Shown here in pieces: positions 45,327 through 57,892 of a DNA stretch of 64,000 nucleotides; position 1 is the stretch's first letter; each line of letters opens with the position of its first letter. Below the pieces are notes generated by a model. That model searched no databases. It was not told where the DNA came from and worked only from the letters and a program-made list of their open reading frames with translations. Position numbers and translations under genes: made by a program. The DNA is from Baylisascaris procyonis. Lineage: Eukaryota > Nematoda > Chromadorea > Rhabditida > Ascarididae. Where the stretch lies: assembly GCA_037389465.1 (NCBI GenBank), contig JAZARR010000153.1, positions 3,829,001-3,893,000 on the forward strand, in the 5' to 3' direction.

Positions 45327-48300
45327 CTTTTCTTGTCATGTGTGTTAGAGGATTGTTGCACAACGATGATCGCATTTAATATAAGAAGGAAAAGGAAGGG
45401 CAACAACGTCATCAGCACCATGTACATATAAACGTTGTAGATTGTATTGATGGTGAAGAATAGGGACGTTGGGCAGATTTCAATTATAATTTCCTAAAAT
45501 ATGCATCTTTAAGAAATGAATAGACTTTATACTTTGCAAGTACAATGACCGTTGTTCTTCAACCTCTCAGTTCCCATACCCATTCTCCTTCCTCCCCTTC
45601 CCCCCTTCCCCCTCGAAGACGATACCTAACGATAGGTGAATGGTTGGTACAATATTCTAAAGGAAGGCGCGAAGAGGAGAGGAGGAGAAGAGATGGAAGA
45701 GCATAAGGTGCAAAGTACTTACTTCCAAAAGATGCATATTTGCTGTCGTTTAATACAAAATTTTTAAATTTGCAAAATGTGCCCACGTTATTCTGTTAAT
45801 CACTGTCATTTCTTCAAATTTTTTTCTTCAATTTTCTTTGTTTAGTTTATTCACGCAAAAGAACCTAGTTCAATGGAGTAAGGAAATGGAAATAAAGAAA
45901 TATGACTTCAAATTGACAGCAAATCGCTCCGTTGACAAATACTCTACTCGGTGACTATAGTAAGTGTTTTGATTTTTGATTTTCAGTTGCAGTAAATGCT
46001 CCAATTCAATTCCTTTCTGAATTCCGCCATTTATGCGACTAGCAGAAAAGGCATTTGACAAAATAATTTACGATGGAATTATTCGAATTTCGAGTTGCCG
46101 GATTTCTTCAGAAGAATAAATTCTAATCAGCAGTACAATTGGCATTAATTGCTAAAACATTACGGCACTATAGAATGAGAATAAAAGAAGCGATATTTTG
46201 TCCAATTGCATAGATTTGCTTACACAACAGCTGTGACATCTTAGAACATCAATGAACTAACTGCAATGAGATAAGATTCCATGAGAAAGTAAGCGTTCAA
46301 AATTTTAAGTTCATGTGATGCAAATATACCTCCTAAATCATACATTGAAATACACACCCTCTTTTTTGACACCAACTCCTTCCTCCCCCCACCCCCTGTC
46401 AGCTTCAGCTGGCTGCAAGGCCAGCTTGGAAATCGGATCACTACTGAAAAAGAAAATACTCTCGCATATTCGCTTTCTTCAACGTATATACGTCGAACTT
46501 TCAAATGCGCAATTTTTATAGACCACTATGCTAATAAATTTTGGGAAATTAGCGTTTTTAAACATGGAAATGTGGTGTATTAAATGATTTCAGCGAGTGC
46601 TGTAGACGTCTTATGGAACGGTCGAATATACCTGGCTGCTCTCATGGAAACATTTGCGAAGATTGAACTGAGGAAATCGTAACGAATTATATATGATCGA
46701 ACATACTGTAATGCACGTATTAATTTGTTTTGCTCTTCTTACTGTACAGTGGCGTGCACTCATCGATTTCCAACACACCTAAAATAGAGCAAGCATTTGC
46801 TTCATGGTCGTTTATTTAAAATGCCCTTTAAAGCAAAAGCGTTCTGCTTTGAAAGCTAACAAGAGTTAAACACCAGCACAATATGTACTTACGGAATACC
46901 CCTGACTAGTTAAGCTAGTTACATATGTTATGAACGGATTATTTGACACGCACGATGATACATTGATATTTTAAGTGAAAAGATCGCTTGTAAAATTTTG
47001 TCGCAATAGATTCGCTCCTTCCAACCGACCACATAGTACAATGCTGCTCCGCTGGAGTAGAATGGATGAGGAAGATTGAAAAGACTTATAAAAGTTAATG
47101 AATTCCCGCACTTTCAAGCATTTGTGAAGTTCTCGCAAAGAAAGTTGAACAGTGCACAAGATTTTATGACAGATCACAACTGGTAATGAATACACCGGTT
47201 CAGTAAGTTTCGTATTTCCCCACGGTTGCTGACTTGAATCTACTGGACAAGTATATCAGATATAACCACATGAATGGCTTCAGCATAATGCATTTCGCAA
47301 ATCCAAATCGACAAAAAACCCTTATGCAAGAACGTAGAACACTTATTCGTTATAATTTATGGATCTATGATTACGAATATGACATCATTCTTCTAAGTAA
47401 TTAATCCCTTACTTCAAAAAACTTGACGAAAACCTTTTCATTACACTAATTGCCGTTCTTGCAACAAATTAATTCGTGAATTGATATTGATTATTGAAGT
47501 TAAGCTAAGGATAAAAAGGATATATTGCAGCAGCTATCTAACATTATAACGGCGATTAAGAAGGCATATTTTGGATTGCTTTGAAATGCTAAAATTCTCT
47601 TAAAGAACGCTGCGTTTTCAGCGGTATTTGCCTCCCATTAAAATGACGACAAATATGGTTTACTTCCGGTCAAGCAAACTCCAATGCCTTCAAGGCAATA
47701 TAGACTTACTTGTTGCAAGAGCAGTAGAGCTTGGAAAAAAACAAATGAAGTTATTAAACCAAAATGTAAAGATTATTCCAGGAGCAAAAGAAGTCAAATG
47801 AAGTCAAATTTACCAAAACAACACATCAAGTGTCGGTAATTAGCTACTACTGAGAGTACCAAGAATAGCTAGCAGATGTTAAAAACCAGCTCAACCTTTT
47901 ATGATTTCAGAATAGAGCTAAGTTTCAACAGTGAGAAAACGAAACGTTCTCTATAGCAACAAAAAGATGCGGGAGATTAAAGCGAAAATGGAAAGGATCA
48001 ATCAGAAATTATCACATAAAGAATTTATAAGGCAACTTCCCAGAAAGCGAATATACGAATATTCTAGGTGATTTAATAAGAAACGTTTAACATAAGAATA
48101 AGTGACGCTTGAAAGCACCGAAACGATGAATAAATTTAAAAACCAACACTAATATAGCAGTCAACCGCGGCAGCAACTGTGAAATAAATACTGCATGTTT
48201 GAGCCATATATCCGAATGGTAAAGTATAAACGGTCGTGTATGGAGCTCGTGCTAATTCAGGTATATAGGACCTGTAATAAATCAATTTGCAAACATCGAA

Positions 48301-48372
48301 TGCCACTAAAGAAAGAGAGAATGAATTTCAACTCAAACTATCTCTTGCAAATCAATGTACATTGCGTTTTTG

Positions 48373-48422
<50 letters not shown>

Positions 48423-49876
48423 TGCTTCGTTCTTTATACGTACTCACTGCAACATGTGAGAAATTTCAACATTTTCGAATATTTTGCATCAATTTTCTCA
48501 CGTGAAAAGAACATATGAAAGGTGTAAGCTTGATTGGTGAGAAGTGCAATAGGGGAAGTGGAGGTGAGAGGGAAGGTGTGGAATTAATGAGATGACAGCG
48601 AACAAAATTTTCCTGTCAAGTATATCTTCGGTACGCAGATTTGATTTGCTTGGGCCAAATCTGTTTCATTTTGGGCCCCCCAATTCGACTCCCACTTTCC
48701 CTTTCCCATCCCTCTCAATTCCCCTTTCTTCTTTCCTCAGCACTCTACTGCTATAAATCGAGCTTTCGCCTCATTTGCAGTAATGCCTGTTTGTCCTTAG
48801 CGCATGCAGAAGATTGCACCAGTGAGAAAGACAATGATAGCAGACGAGTGCGTACATTATCATTGATCATATACATAGCTCATTGACGCTTTCTATAGCC
48901 TCTCAACTTTATTCTGTTGGTGTGACAGAAACATTAAGTAACGGAATAACTCTACTTTTTCATTGCCAATGAGTGACGCACTTTTCAATGTGAGTTGTGA
49001 ATACGAGATCATCGAAACGCCAGAGAACAAAACCCTGCCCCTTCCTGAAAAATAAATCCCTCTCAAATAACACCTCCCCTCCCTTGTCAAACCTCTTAGT
49101 TACCACTTATACAAGGATGCATCAAATGATGAAAACGATGCGATGATTCCAGGTGTTGCTCGCATGCATCTGCATTTGCGAATAAACTTGCTAAAAACAT
49201 CACGGGCATAACTTATTTTCCATCCACAGAAAGATCGAGAAAGATCTATCTATCTAAATCAGTGTCGAAAACAAGTAGGGTATTGAAGCTTCAATCAAAG
49301 AATTCGATAATGGCCATATTTAAACCCTAGAAAGCTAAAAAAAAACAAGTAAAAATACCTTGCCGAATCGATCCAAAAAATGAAAAGTCCCGTAATAATA
49401 ACGAGGAAATCGCTACATGCAAGAAATAAAAGATAGGTATTCGCTGAGTTTTGCATTCTGAAATAATTTGATTAACAATGTTTTCAAGCAGAACACTCAC
49501 TACCCCTAAGTGATTGTTTGGTGCAATATTAAATATTCGAGAAATGTCCTTAACTTGCATTAGTAGTTGATGTTTATGACAAGTAAAGCAATCGCTAAAC
49601 AATTCAAATAACTAATAAGGCAATGTAATATTGCTGCTCAATGCCTATTACTGCAGGAGTGTTTACATAGATGAACGATAAACGATGACTGCATCAGTGG
49701 GAAGCTTAAGCAACAAGCTATGACGATTTATACATTCATATAGTTGCTCTTTTTCTGCTTTACTGTAGTCAGATATTAACCTTTTCCTGGAGTATACGAA
49801 GACGTTGACGATATTAGTGGCAACTCCAAACATAGAGAGTGTTGGAAGTGCTACAATTATCAACACATAATTGAAC
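45327..49876 (-). CDS. Rhodopsin-family peptide GPCR, FMRFamide-receptor-like (partial gene model)
   Basis: Three minus-strand exons were recognised. Exon 49876-49781 encodes TM1 (PTLSMFGVATNIVNVFVYSR, with the conserved TM1 Asn) between acceptor TTTTTCAG and donor GTTAAT. Exon 49457-49359 encodes the loop and TM2 (TYLLFLACSDFLVIITGLFI, with the LAxxD motif), with acceptor ATTTCAG and donor GTATTT. The two join in phase 2 to restore an Arg codon. Exon 45493-45327 encodes ECL2 and TM5 (CPTSLFFTI, then MTLLPFLFLLILNAIIV with the TM5 Pro), with acceptor TTTTAG and donor GTGCAT. The order and spacing fit one gene. Receptors of this class sit in the plasma membrane of neurons or muscle and signal through G proteins to neuropeptides. 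The N-terminus, TM3-TM4 and TM6-TM7 were not found, so the ends and intactness are unknown. The ligand cannot be inferred. Confidence 0.7.
48374..48421. repeat. (AT)n microsatellite, about 23 units
   Basis: AT dinucleotide array within the large intron between the TM2 and TM5 exons of the GPCR gene. The Tyr/Ile frame across it is an artefact. Confidence 0.95.
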
Positions 49877-52708
49877 CTGAAAAAGTAATTAGCAATTTTT
49901 CGAGTTAAATATTTCTATCACATGCTAGAGAATTAATAAACCAATCATTAATGAAACTGAAATTTCGTTTTTGCCTCAAGAAGCAATCGAAATATTCGTG
50001 CAAGCTGCAAGGTATACCTTTAAATTACCCATAACAAAGTTGAGGTGTATGGATTTTATGACTGTGAAAAAGAAATTCAGTGGCACTGTGCAGGTTGGCT
50101 CAAAAAGAAGCCACATTTGGTTCTTTAACCTTATCGTCATGGTAGATTGGTGTGTGTTCTTTCCATACAACTGTTGCATAAATTTATTTTTCATAAATAT
50201 ACTTTATTTAGCAACCACAATGTTTTCTTTGACAGAGTCATAGGAAGGAATCGGTTTTCGGACGTACCAATGCGTCCAATCTAAAAGCATCCGTTATTCC
50301 ACCAACAACCATTACACTGCCTTACACCAATACAATAATACTTTAATCCCTCTCATCAGCAACGTTCATGCTATCAATTCCGGTTATTGAGCCGTTTCGC
50401 CGTTTCGATTACAGGCAGCCGTTGCCTGCGTAAAAAAGTTATCGTTCAAGGTCACTGAGTACAAGTTCTCCACTAATGGCCTCTCAGATCCTTTTAATCG
50501 TATGTTTTCGTCTTCCAGCCTTTTCCGTCTATGGTGTGGCTCAGTTGCCTATGCAAGCTGCGTCAATAGATTGCAACTTGCAAAAGCTTTTCCTACGCTT
50601 GCTCACTGAAAATATTTTGATGGATCGGATGCGCCAAGAATTTGCCTTCAGCAAAACGTCAAAAATAGATTTAACTGACATGTAAATTTCCCAAGGCTCG
50701 TATAACCTTCCCCATGGGAAATTCCTGCACCAATATAATAGCATTTGTCAGCACATTGGCAAATACTGAATGCACTTGTGACGATGAAGCTGGTCATATC
50801 TAGTGCCGGGTGGATTGATTTATCGATTTCAGTGGAAATTATCATAGTTTCAACGAAATTATCTGAATAGAGCTAAAGTACATTAAAAATGCAAAAGCAA
50901 GCCTTCCCGAAGAAACATGCTGAAATTTTTTATTACATTCCAAAATTCATATCCAGAAAGCTATCAAGTATATGGCATACCATGCATAGGATACAGAATA
51001 ATCCTCATGTTGAAGATCAGAACATACGCATTCGCTGGTGTTTGCGTGTTGTGTTGCAGGAATGCTGAAAATATTTGTTATCTAAATAATACCCCACCAG
51101 AAAAATGAATAATTAGACCATAGTGTAGGATTGCAGATTTTTGAAATGGTCAATTGCATTTAAGAATTATGCAGCTTGAAAAGTTTAACTTCCCGGATGA
51201 GTTCTTAGCAATGTTAATACATGCATAGATGACAACTATATGGTTTGATAAATTTAAACTTTATTCAACTACGCTTTATGTGATCACAATATGCAAAAAA
51301 ACTTTCACCACCTTTACGTGAGTCAATAAATAGGCAACTCGTTTTTAGTTATCCTTCAAGATTATAAATGTAGAAATATGGAAAGGTTTTGGGAAGGACA
51401 TCCATAATTCAGTCATATTCAGAGAAATTGAGGAAAGAAATGCAAAAATGAATGAAAATTTTGACAGTTCGATATCAATTATCGTCTTGAAACTCTAAAT
51501 TGACGGCTTGGGAGCGTTTTCTCTCATCTCTTGCCTCCCGTTCCAAAAAAGGCCAGATGTCCATCGACTAAACTTCTATATTTCGGATATGTGCACAAAC
51601 CATTTACGTCTTCTTCAGTGTTACAAGTGACCTTTAAAGTCTTGCCATGTTTGACATCGATGTAAATGTTTTCGCTGCAGATATCTTTGCAAATAAATAC
51701 AACGTTGTGGTGATACCTTACCTGTCAGATTTTATTTTAGCGTTTCCTGAAAGGTCAATTGTCTGCCGATTACCGCTTCCTTTGGTCGAGCACATTAACT
51801 TCTACGTGATAACGACCGCCCATCATTGTTTTTGCATTCATTGTCCCTCGCTTACCAATAACGTCCTCCTTTTTTTGCTATTACTTCCCCCAAGGAAATG
51901 CCCCCCTATATTTGCCATCTTTGCGCCAAAGTCGCATCTGTTAAAGCGCCGTTAGCGCTAAAGCTATTTTTCGCTGCATGAAATAAACAATTTTGTAGTG
52001 CAGACGAAATTAAACAATTATCGCATCACAGTGGTGAAGTATAATGCCGGACGAGTACAAAAGTGGCATTTGACGATTTCAGAGCTGGGACCAACTAAAT
52101 CTAGTTCATGGTCATTTGGCATATACCCCCGACCTGCTAACTTCCCTCCAGTCTTTCACATCTTGACGACTTCCACGATTGCAGCATTACGTTGGTCCAG
52201 TAAGATTCTGCGAAAATGAACTACCTTGAGAGTTTATAGTCAAAAATCTATACAGTAACTCATATCACACTATTCGACATGAGTTATTGTGCTCTAAGAA
52301 ACCGAATTGAATTCCAAAGCTCAGCTGTTCTTAACTGAGCAAGAAACTGCAGCCTATCAAACAGATGACCAATATAACCTTTAACATCCAGAAATATATG
52401 CGGCAGAAATTAAATTAATTTTTTTTCATACGAGTGAAGCAGTTGCGCACTTACCTTGGCATGAAAGGGAGAATTTCACCATATTGGTGCATGATTGGTG
52501 TCTACCTGTATTGCGCTGTCTAAATGCACTTCGCCGAACTGTGTTTATGGCTGCAAAACGTTAGCAATATGCTTTTACTGTTATTCGCCGATCACTTAGA
52601 GCAACGACAAATTACAGAGTGCAACGATTCGCAATAATTGTCATCGCATAATCGCATCATTACGCAGGCACCGACACCCTATGAGGCTACCGTTTTTGTC
52701 CATCAGGA

Positions 52709-52747
52709 AGAGAGAGAGAGAGGGAGAGAGAGAGAAAGAGAGAGAAG
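52709..52747. repeat. (GA)n microsatellite
   Basis: About 39 bp of GA repeat with a few G and A interruptions. It is one of many purine-only tracts in the window. Confidence 0.85.
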
Positions 52748-55700
52748 AAGCGAGGGCAAGCAGGCAAGCAAAAGCAACTGTAGATCAGTCGTAGACGCAT
52801 TTTTTCTAGTCTGACGGATAGAGAAAAAATTAGAATTTCGAATTCCATAATTTTGTGAATGTTACAGATTCGTGAGGATAGTAGCAACGTTATGTCTAAA
52901 CGCATGCTTTTGCTTGTCTAGCTGGCAACAACAATTCGAAATCGCTGATGTTAAGATTTTGCATTTTGATGGGTACCGTGTGCAACTCCCACAACCTTCT
53001 CATCCTTTACGTTGATCCATCAACTTCAGAACGAATTATAGACATTTAAATGTGCTAGAAAGTTTACACTCATCTTAACATCAATAAGTTTCTTCATTTT
53101 ACAGCAGTAAAATCAACAAATGAGAAATCATTTATACAGGATTTTTATGAGCAATCAGATCAGCAGAAATATGAATGCATTACTCGACAAGTGCATATCC
53201 CACTTTTTTCTGATAATATTTAAGACAGCATGGTCTGATGAGTGGCACAAGAAATACATAACGTATCACCTCCGTTAGCACGCCTTTCCATTTTTCGTCA
53301 CATTTTTTTAGTAAATGAGTATTGATTGACAAGGCTTGGATTATTGGTAATACATATATGGTGTCTTAGTAAAATGAAGACAACATGGATCAGCATGAGT
53401 GTATTCCTGTGCGAGCGAGTATTGTGCTCACTAATGGGCGAAAATGATGATACTACATTCCCAATAGGTTTAGTTTAGGCTAGTTCAAATACAGAAGCTC
53501 TCTATGATTTGATTCATGAAGCCTTCAAGCATTGAATCGGGCGAAGGCACCCACAACCAACCGGATATTTCAGGAGGACAGCGATAATTCCCTTGTTAAG
53601 GGCGTGCATTTATGGATGCATCATCAATTGATACAACAATCATGATAAAACGATAGGGACTTTGAAGCCACAGTCCTTCTTCAACTTTAGCACTGTTACG
53701 TAGAAAAGCCACCCATCATAGATGAAAGGCTGCGCTGCCATGAGTAGAAGCCCATAATTACATGCTCCTCAGACTTTACGCGGTTCATTGCAGGGAGGAG
53801 ATGAAAGAGAGGAGGAAATATTTTGAGTGAGACGATGATTGTTTGTGCTTCGAAAATTCCTGGTACTTAAGAATAATTCCACACAATGTTTTTGACTTCT
53901 TAAAGGTCAAATTTTTGAAGTTTTATAGCTCCGTGAATGGGATCTATTGAACAGCCGGTTAATCAGTAATTGAATAATTCCTCTGTCGAAATTTCGGACG
54001 AGAATTACTTGGCAGAGAGATTAGAAAAGAGGAATTTTCATTTGTGATTTTACAGCATAAATGGAAGTGAGAAATCTCAGTTGAGAGTGGTCCCACTTGA
54101 CGGCCGTTTTTTTTTTTTAATTTTATCCAAAAATTTTGGTCTATTCCTTCTGATTATATATGCCACTCCCAATTCTGGTATCTGGAAATGCGCGGTTCTT
54201 CATCCCTATGCGAAGTCGTTTTTTCTTAAACGTTTAATAGCTGCTCTGCGAACGGCTCATCTCACAATGTTCTTTCTGCTCAGCAAAGTTCTTAAGTTGA
54301 AATGGTTAATGAAGGCGACGAATCGCTATAGGCAACGCATCAGGCGGAAACAATTAATCTAATAGGTGCTGCAGTTTAGAGTATCTTCGATAAATGAAAA
54401 AGAAAGTGAAATGCTCTTCCGGCAGTTACTCGCCTCAGAAAGCTTATCTATGCAGGCTAAAAAAAAAATCGAAATGTTAGCAATAATTAGTGACTTCTTT
54501 CATGTCGATTTCATGCAACTAACGAAGATTTGAGTTTTCCATACGCGGAATATATTCATTAAAATTAAAAATTGTTGAACTACTTAACTTCCTACATCTA
54601 GTGGTACTATTTTTTTAATTCTTGCTAATTACCTGAATCAACAACTACAAATGATGCAATAATTCCACTATGTGGTTCTATAATTATAAAAAAACAAATA
54701 ACAAATGAAAATAAAACAGATGAAAGAAGCGCTGTGCATAAAAACCCAAACACTTCAAAGTTTCAGTGTTACTTATAAGCTAAGAAGCCAATCATAGCCC
54801 CAATTTACAACATTCATTAACTAGATAAACGCTGCGATTGCTTAGATCAGCTCTTGTATTCATTCCGCGTTCATGCTTTTCTCATTACTCTTCTTTTTAT
54901 TGGTCTAGAGTACCTGCCTAGAGGAATGAAAGAACCTCCACCAAAAGTGGTTAATTACAAGATCCTCTCTCTGCCTGATATTAGCAAACATTAATTAGTT
55001 CGTTTTGTGTTTAAATATAAGTGTTTTCGATGAAAATGTACAAAGAGGTCATGCAATCTTTGTAACAGACGTTCACAAAAACTACTGCTATTACGACCAC
55101 AATTAATCATTCCAATTTTTAAATCAAAGCCTCTCTTTGAATCAACAACTCTAGTTAACTGAATAAGGAGGCAGTATTCATGAAATGAAATCAAGCTATT
55201 TAACCTTTTATAGAGAAGTAATATGTACGTATTAAGAACATGAATAACAATTTCAAAGTTCGATTTGCCTTTAAATTGATTTGCTTAGTACATTCGTGGT
55301 TTCCTGGTTGCAAACACTTCGTTCATTCGTGATTTACTGGTTGCAAAACATATTCTAAAAGCTCATCATCTTCAACATCAGCATTTGATACGAATGCCTT
55401 CTTGCTGATGGGATATCAGTAACGGTATGAACAATTATCACAAGCTCAACATCCGTGATCAAACCTGGTCTTTTTGGAGACAATTTTTGCGACCGCTTGG
55501 AATAATTCTCATTAAATATACAAATAAATGTGTACGAAATCCGTGTTGATCGACTAGTCTCACCACAAAAAAACAACAAGAATATTTTCTATACTTTTCG
55601 GTGTTCTCTAAAAATTTTTACCATTTTATGAACTTTTATAAGCCTTAATCAATTAGCGCATCTCTTCGAATGAACTAAGAATGATAGTTGTGCAATAATT

Positions 55701-57699
55701 TTTGTTGCTTTTAAATGTAAATCTAGGTATGCAAAGTTGACGCATAAGAACAGATGAAAGTTTGTAGAAAGGTACTGCAGAAGTGATTTTTGAACAAATA
55801 AGCAGCTAAATGCGTCCAATCAGATAGACATTGGCAAAATATAAGGAAAATTTGCTCCAAGACATATAGATAAGAGTAGAAATGACCCATTTATAGTGCA
55901 ATGTATTGGTTCGATTTATTTTGTGGCTGAAAGTTATGTATTGATGTCTCGTGACAATATTGAAGTTAATTTGGTGTTAGTTTGATTAAACGCCGCAGAT
56001 TTGACTTGGAAATTATAAGTGTTGCAGCATATCATTTGTAATGGCATTCCATGAAGGTTGAACAGTCCTTTTGCTGAGTGGAAAGTGTTGCGTTTTCCCT
56101 GACATAGTGAACAACGTTAGTATCATGAAAATGCTCGACACGACAAAATCCCTCAGCTATCCCGGCGATGATACGGAGTGGATTTATGCAAATATTAATA
56201 TCGAAATATAGCAGCGACTAAAAATTTCCTCGAGAAACAAATATATATTCCATATAATTCACGAATCTTGCTATTTACCTGCATAACAGTGGGACAACCT
56301 TTTAGCCACTCCAAATGGACCGTATGCATGCGCTAAGGAAGGTGAAAAATATGTTCACATAAAAAGTACAATATTTTCACGTTTTATTTGAAATTTTTGG
56401 AATGTCATTTGGGAATATTTTCCTCCATTCCGTTGCAAAACAACGGCAGCAGTCATTTTTGATTATCACTAGACGAAACGCCTTATATGCATCGAAAGGG
56501 TTGTCGTTTCGTAATGCGTCTGCATCGATGCGTGCAATATGCCATTAATCTTAGTGATAGAATATGTCAATATGCATCGTCTTTGGAACAAAATCCAGCC
56601 AATATTTGCCGAAATCTAAGTGTCAACGTAATATAGAGCAAATGTATGCGCTTCTGCATTTATTGTGCAAATATTGGACAATAAATGCAGAAGTGCACAT
56701 ATTTTCTCGATATTATGTTGACAACTTAAATTTCCACATTTTTCTTTCGCTGAAAAATCTCATAGACGAGAAGATTAACGCAATATTATGATAAAGAATA
56801 TTTATTTCTTTTACAGTTATTGCTCGAAATATTTCTCGAAACAGCTAAGTTGTTGAGCGCAGAGTTCGCGTCATCCAGCTCTCTAAAAGTCCTTTCATGA
56901 TGCTAATTGCTGATGAAAGACCTGAGAACAATCGATCTCATAGTTCCTCAAAAATAATGCGATTTTCTCTGCACCGCAGTCTGTGCTGATCGCACAGCTG
57001 CATAAATGAACTGAGAGGCGACGCACGACCCTACTCTTATCTCAACGCGTTGAAAAAACATCCTACTGTAACGAACGTTGATCACTTTTTTTCGCACCTT
57101 CTAAATGATTTGCTTGAGGCAGAGCGATCCAAATTTGACGAAGTGGTGCGGAAATAAATTCAGTGGTTATTTTAGGTCACAGATTATTTTAGCTGCCAAA
57201 TTTCGTCTTGTTACCTTTTCCGGCCGCAATTTGAAAACACTGAACTAGGCAAATAAACATTGCAAATGCACATCGATCAGTGACTGAATCAAGATATTTA
57301 TTTCTAGATATACTGTCTGTGATGAGGATTCAGCTTGAATCCCAAAGATTGGCAAAACATCCCAACAAATCTGAGACGAGAAACATTTTCGCATCTTAGA
57401 ATCCACACCAGCTTTTACCCAAATATTCAACAACAGTAATTTGTTATCGAGTACAACGAAATCGATAGCTTGTGTTAGCCGCAAGATAAAATGATAAACT
57501 CCTGCACTGCATTCCACCGGCTATCGAAAAATTCAGTTCGGAGATTATGACGCTTACATGTCATATCGATTACCGATTCATATGATAATGAACGTTGCTA
57601 AAGCTTGAACTAGAAGTTCATCTTTGGTGTGGAATATATTCATCAACTCCTTCCATCATAACATTTTGCGGGCTGCTATCCACAAATTGAAAATCCAGA

Positions 57700-57719
57700 A
57701 ACACACACACATACACACA
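57700..57719. repeat. (AC)n short microsatellite
   Basis: Ten AC units with one AT interruption. Confidence 0.8.
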
Positions 57720-57875
57720 AGTAAACACAGGAATACGGAGAGAAAGCTTTAAAATATTTTTAGAAAAAGCACATAAAAATTTATTTGCAGAGTAACTTTA
57801 AATGAACTATACAAGGCGGGGCGAGCTGATAACCACAGTCGATCGAATATGGAAGACTCAGCAAATGTGAGGGCG

Positions 57876-57892
57876 TGGGGAAAGGGGGGGGG
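57876..57892. repeat. G-rich homopurine tract
   Basis: A run of G residues inside a longer GGGGAAAGGGG to GGAAGGAAG tract, in a GC-poor setting. It is among the most G-rich runs in the window. Confidence 0.75.

Noticed and set aside
46560..46740. Minus-strand peptide FANVSMRAARYIRPF, reminiscent of a TM3 end with an RY motif
   Set aside because: It has charged residues where the membrane helix should be and no compatible splice phase, so I did not add it to the GPCR.
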